From Thiobacillus sp. UBA6918 (lineage in GTDB: Bacteria; Pseudomonadota; Gammaproteobacteria; Burkholderiales; Thiobacillaceae), in NCBI GenBank assembly GCA_002450925.1, contig DKAU01000127.1:396-10340 (forward strand): a stretch of 9,945 nucleotides of DNA, read 5' to 3'. The notes beneath the pieces were generated by a model. The model was given only the letters and a program-made list of their open reading frames with translations. It was not told the origin of the DNA and made no database searches. A program made the translations under genes and the position numbers. Below, one piece after another: positions 7,112 to 9,945 of the stretch; the stretch's first letter is position 1; every line of letters starts with the position of its first letter.

Positions 7112-9945
7112 ATGAAAAAGTTGTTATGGCTGCCTGTTGTTTCAGGGTTGCTGTCCATGCCTGTGTGGGCAGCTATTGAAACTGACCTTCTTGGTGGATC
7201 CGCAAGCGTGCGCAGTGAAAGCACCCTTCAAACTGGTAGCCGTGTTTTATGGGCTCTGCCTTTCGAAACGACACAGTACGTTCCAGTTCAGCCAACCCCT
7301 GCCATGCGTGATGCGATAGCGGCCCAGGAAGGGGGACGTTTTATCGAGGCAATCAGCCTGCTCGAGCAGCCCGGCAATGAAGCCGCCCTGCCAGAGGCAC
7401 AATTATTGCGCGCAAGTTTCTACCTGCAGGGCAACCAGGCTGGCCAGGCAGGGGAAATCCTTGCCGGGCTGCTGCAAACGCATCCTCAACTTGCCGAAGC
7501 GCATGCCTTAATGGCGATGGCACAACTTAAACAGGGACAGCTTGATACGGCGCAGTCTTCGATACAAAAAGCACAAAACCAGCAAAATGGCACACTGGTG
7601 ACCAGAATTGCCAGCTATGTATTGCAGGCTCAGGGCAAGCTTGCACAAGCGTCTGATGCCATGGCTACCTTAAACGAAAAGGGACAGGCAGACCCGCTCA
7701 ATCTTGCGCGCGAAGCCGAACTGGCCTTGAGTCTGGGTGACAATCAGCGAGCATCTGTTCGTGCAATGCAGGCTCATGAAATTGCGCCTAATTCCCCCTA
7801 CGTTAAGGCAGTGGTCGGGCTGGTATGGCTCATTGAAGACAAACCAGTCGAAGCGCAAGGTGCATTTGAGGTTGCGCTCAAGCGTGATCCGGAAGATGCC
7901 AAGGCGTTGCTTGGGCTGGGGCTTGCCATGGCACGTCAAGGAAAACTGGATGACAGCTTGGTACATCTTCGCAAGGCCGCTCAAGCAGAACCTTCAAGCT
8001 CGACCATACAGACCTATTGGGGCCGCGCGTTGCAACAGGCCGGCAGGACGCAGGAAGCCCAGGCAGCCTACAAAACTGCTATCAGGCTTGACCCCAACGA
8101 TCCTCAGCCCTGGATCTATCTGGCGCAGGCCCAAAATGAACTGGGCCAGCCGGGCGCTGCGCTCGAAAGTCTCAAGGAGGCGTCATCACGCAAGACTTCG
8201 CGCGCAGTTTATCGAAGCGAAAACCTGCTCAATGAAGATGAACAAACCCTGCAAGCCAACCTGGCCGATACCTACCGCACGCTGGGCTTGAACAATCTGG
8301 CCTGGTACACGCTGACGGATGGCGCGGGCGAAAAGAATGCCACGAGCCTGAGGAATCAGGCAGAGGTTCTGCAAGGCAGGCAGCACGCTGAAAACGCTCG
8401 CCGCAGCCTTGCCTTGCAAAGCCTGTTTAACGATACGTTGGATGCATTGCCCGTTACGCTGGATGTCTACGGCGATGGTGCAGGCCAGACCGGCTCCAGC
8501 ACCCCCCAGCATGGTGCGGTCGAAGGCTTGTCGGGGCAGCAAGCCAGCTATGGCGATTATGGCGCGCTGTTTGCGTCCCCGACACATCTGGTTCTGGATG
8601 GTGTGATGGGTAACCGCCTGACCTGGGGTGAACAGGTGAGGGCTGCCTTAGGAGGCGGGCAGTTTGGCATCAGCGTGGCACATCGTTATTACGAAACGGA
8701 AGGCTTTTCCAGTTTCAACGATCTTGCCAACACCGTCTGGGAAACCGTCCTGAAATGGGATATTACGGACAGCACGCGGTTTTTCGTCAGTTATCGTGAC
8801 TACAAATCAGATCGCGGCGAAATTTTCTACCCGGCAGACCCATTTTTTAACCTTCAAACCAATATCCACGATGACTCGTGGACGGGCCGTTTGGGCCTGA
8901 GTCAGCGTCTTCCCAATGGCGGAGAGATTCGCGCATTGCTGAGCCGGCAGCATTCTGACCAGGATGTGGAATATGTAACGTTTGGTGGGTTCATTCAACC
9001 GGGCAGCAGCAGGGCGGACGGCAGGGAAATTCAGTACCGCCAGACCAGTCGAATCGGTCTGCTTACTGCTGGATTCCAGGACTATCAGGAAGATGTCGAA
9101 TTTCCTGGCGTATCCTCAATCAAGTACAAGCATAAAAAGTTTTATCTCGCCCAGAAAGCACAATTCGACGAACACTGGGTTCTCGACGTTGAAATAGGCA
9201 AGGCCTGGGTAAAGCTTATTGATCTCGACCTTGGAATATACAGTCATACGCTCGATGCCTTGACTCCGAAACTCGGGCTGACTTATACCCCATCTTCTGC
9301 GACGCATGTACGTCTTGCGCTGGGACAGGATGTTGGCATGAGGGAAGTAGGATCGGCTTCACTTGCGCCGGTCGAGACTTCCGGTATCGTCAACCGGCGG
9401 CCGGGAGATCTCGACAAGATTGTCAAATTTGCCGGACTGGAACTTGACCATCATTTTGCTGCCGAATGGATGTTTAGTGCCGAGGCACAGATCAGAAAAC
9501 CCAAGGCCCCTTTTGGTTTTTTCGGCGATATTTTTTATTCCGACTTTGACCAAAGGGAAGCTGAGGCAAAGTTGAGTTTCTTACCAGCAAGCTCCAGACT
9601 GAATGCGAATGTCGGAGCTGGTTATGAAATGCGAAAAAATCTCGATTATTCTTTCGAGTTGGATTCGATCTATAAGCAGAGATTGCGCAACCTGAAGCTC
9701 ACGGCAAACTGGATGTTTGATTCAAACATGACAATCAAAGGTGAAATCAGCCGTAATTGGGTGGATGGGGAATATCTCTTTGTTGGCCCATTTAATGATG
9801 TTTCGACCCAGGTAAATGCTAGCGTTCAGTGGAAATTGCCACTGGGCCAGGTTGAGGTCGGCGTACGCAACCTGCTGGACAGCAATTTTGAATACACAGA
9901 AAGTGACCCACTGGCGCCGCGTTTTAGCAAGGGACGGTTGGTGTT
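7112..9945 (+). CDS. Exported TPR protein with C-terminal TonB-receptor-like outer-membrane beta-barrel, 3'-truncated
   Basis: The frame is open from the ATG at 7112 to the window edge (944 codons, no stop). A signal peptide (MKKLLWLPVVSGLLSMPVWA, cleavage predicted after residue 20) sends it to the periplasm. Residues about 62-400 form nine or ten TPR-like helical repeats, clearest at 229-362 (for example EAQAAYKTAIRLDPNDP at 315-331). A Gly-rich linker follows (about 445-480), then about 465 residues of alternating strands rich in Tyr, Phe and Trp. The last visible part, VRNLLDSNFEY (918-928) followed by PRFSKGRLV, matches the last strands of TonB-dependent receptors, so the gene probably stops within a few codons of the edge. 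No plug domain or TonB box is visible. The plan recalls BcsC, PgaA and NfrA, but the barrel end is receptor-like. The start has no Shine-Dalgarno. It is separated from pheA by 75 nt and probably has its own promoter. The partner or cargo is unknown. Confidence 0.85.
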   Translation, partial: MKKLLWLPVVSGLLSMPVWAAIETDLLGGSASVRSESTLQTGSRVLWALPFETTQYVPVQPTPAMRDAIAAQEGGRFIEAISLLEQPGNEAALPEAQLLRASFYLQGNQAGQAGEILAGLLQTHPQLAEAHALMAMAQLKQGQLDTAQSSIQKAQNQQNGTLVTRIASYVLQAQGKLAQASDAMATLNEKGQADPLNLAREAELALSLGDNQRASVRAMQAHEIAPNSPYVKAVVGLVWLIEDKPVEAQGAFEVALKRDPEDAKALLGLGLAMARQGKLDDSLVHLRKAAQAEPSSSTIQTYWGRALQQAGRTQEAQAAYKTAIRLDPNDPQPWIYLAQAQNELGQPGAALESLKEASSRKTSRAVYRSENLLNEDEQTLQANLADTYRTLGLNNLAWYTLTDGAGEKNATSLRNQAEVLQGRQHAENARRSLALQSLFNDTLDALPVTLDVYGDGAGQTGSSTPQHGAVEGLSGQQASYGDYGALFASPTHLVLDGVMGNRLTWGEQVRAALGGGQFGISVAHRYYETEGFSSFNDLANTVWETVLKWDITDSTRFFVSYRDYKSDRGEIFYPADPFFNLQTNIHDDSWTGRLGLSQRLPNGGEIRALLSRQHSDQDVEYVTFGGFIQPGSSRADGREIQYRQTSRIGLLTAGFQDYQEDVEFPGVSSIKYKHKKFYLAQKAQFDEHWVLDVEIGKAWVKLIDLDLGIYSHTLDALTPKLGLTYTPSSATHVRLALGQDVGMREVGSASLAPVETSGIVNRRPGDLDKIVKFAGLELDHHFAAEWMFSAEAQIRKPKAPFGFFGDIFYSDFDQREAEAKLSFLPASSRLNANVGAGYEMRKNLDYSFELDSIYKQRLRNLKLTANWMFDSNMTIKGEISRNWVDGEYLFVGPFNDVSTQVNASVQWKLPLGQVEVGVRNLLDSNFEYTESDPLAPRFSKGRLV

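Noticed and set aside
7737..8291. 184-codon + strand frame beginning ATGACAATC... near 7737
   Set aside because: It overlaps in another frame the TPR region of the gene at 7112, which is open throughout and encodes clear TPRs; the product here is a Pro/Arg-rich shadow.
7112..9945. Assignment of the TPR-barrel protein as BcsC, PgaA or NfrA
   Set aside because: No glycosyltransferase, deacetylase or cellulose-synthase genes lie beside it in the window, and the barrel end has a TonB-receptor-like terminal motif.

Overview
The window reads as a gene-dense stretch of a proteobacterial chromosome, with every supported gene on the + strand. The best guess is a betaproteobacterium or a close gammaproteobacterial relative. 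The reasons are a GyrA and a chorismate mutase-prephenate dehydratase (P-protein) that resemble proteobacterial versions residue for residue, the gyrA-serC-pheA gene order known from beta- and gammaproteobacteria, and moderate GC content. No species is claimed.

Layout: (1) 1-2329, the 3' part of gyrA, entering the window at about residue 74 of the protein. (2) 2329-3726, a two-gene cell-envelope module: a membrane-anchored M23 (LytM) peptidoglycan peptidase whose start codon overlaps the gyrA stop, then a bactofilin. (3) 3723-7036, three biosynthetic genes that overlap one another: serC, a short-form serA, and pheA. (4) 7037-7111, the only real gap after the metabolic genes; it holds a perfect 16-bp A/T-rich palindrome. 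(5) 7112-9945, a large ORF open to the window edge (944 codons seen). It encodes an exported protein with a signal peptide, about nine or ten TPR-like repeats and a C-terminal outer-membrane beta-barrel whose last strands look like those of a TonB-dependent receptor, but with no visible plug domain.

How the genes fit together: SerA oxidises 3-phosphoglycerate and SerC transaminates the product, so two consecutive steps of serine synthesis are adjacent. PheA takes chorismate to phenylpyruvate. The peptidase and bactofilin are a known functional pairing, in which bactofilin polymers position or regulate an M23 hydrolase in cell-shape control. Overlaps from gyrA to the peptidase and from bactofilin to pheA, plus one 27-nt gap with a strong Shine-Dalgarno, suggest one long transcription unit. 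The TPR-barrel gene probably has its own promoter and belongs to another functional unit continuing beyond the window.

The most interesting items are the TPR plus plug-less receptor-like barrel protein, the palindrome in front of it, a strong 14-bp inverted repeat inside the peptidase gene, the insertion of a peptidase-bactofilin pair between gyrA and serC, and the short-form SerA without the textbook catalytic glutamate. No RNA genes, mobile elements, CRISPR arrays or rho-independent terminators were seen.
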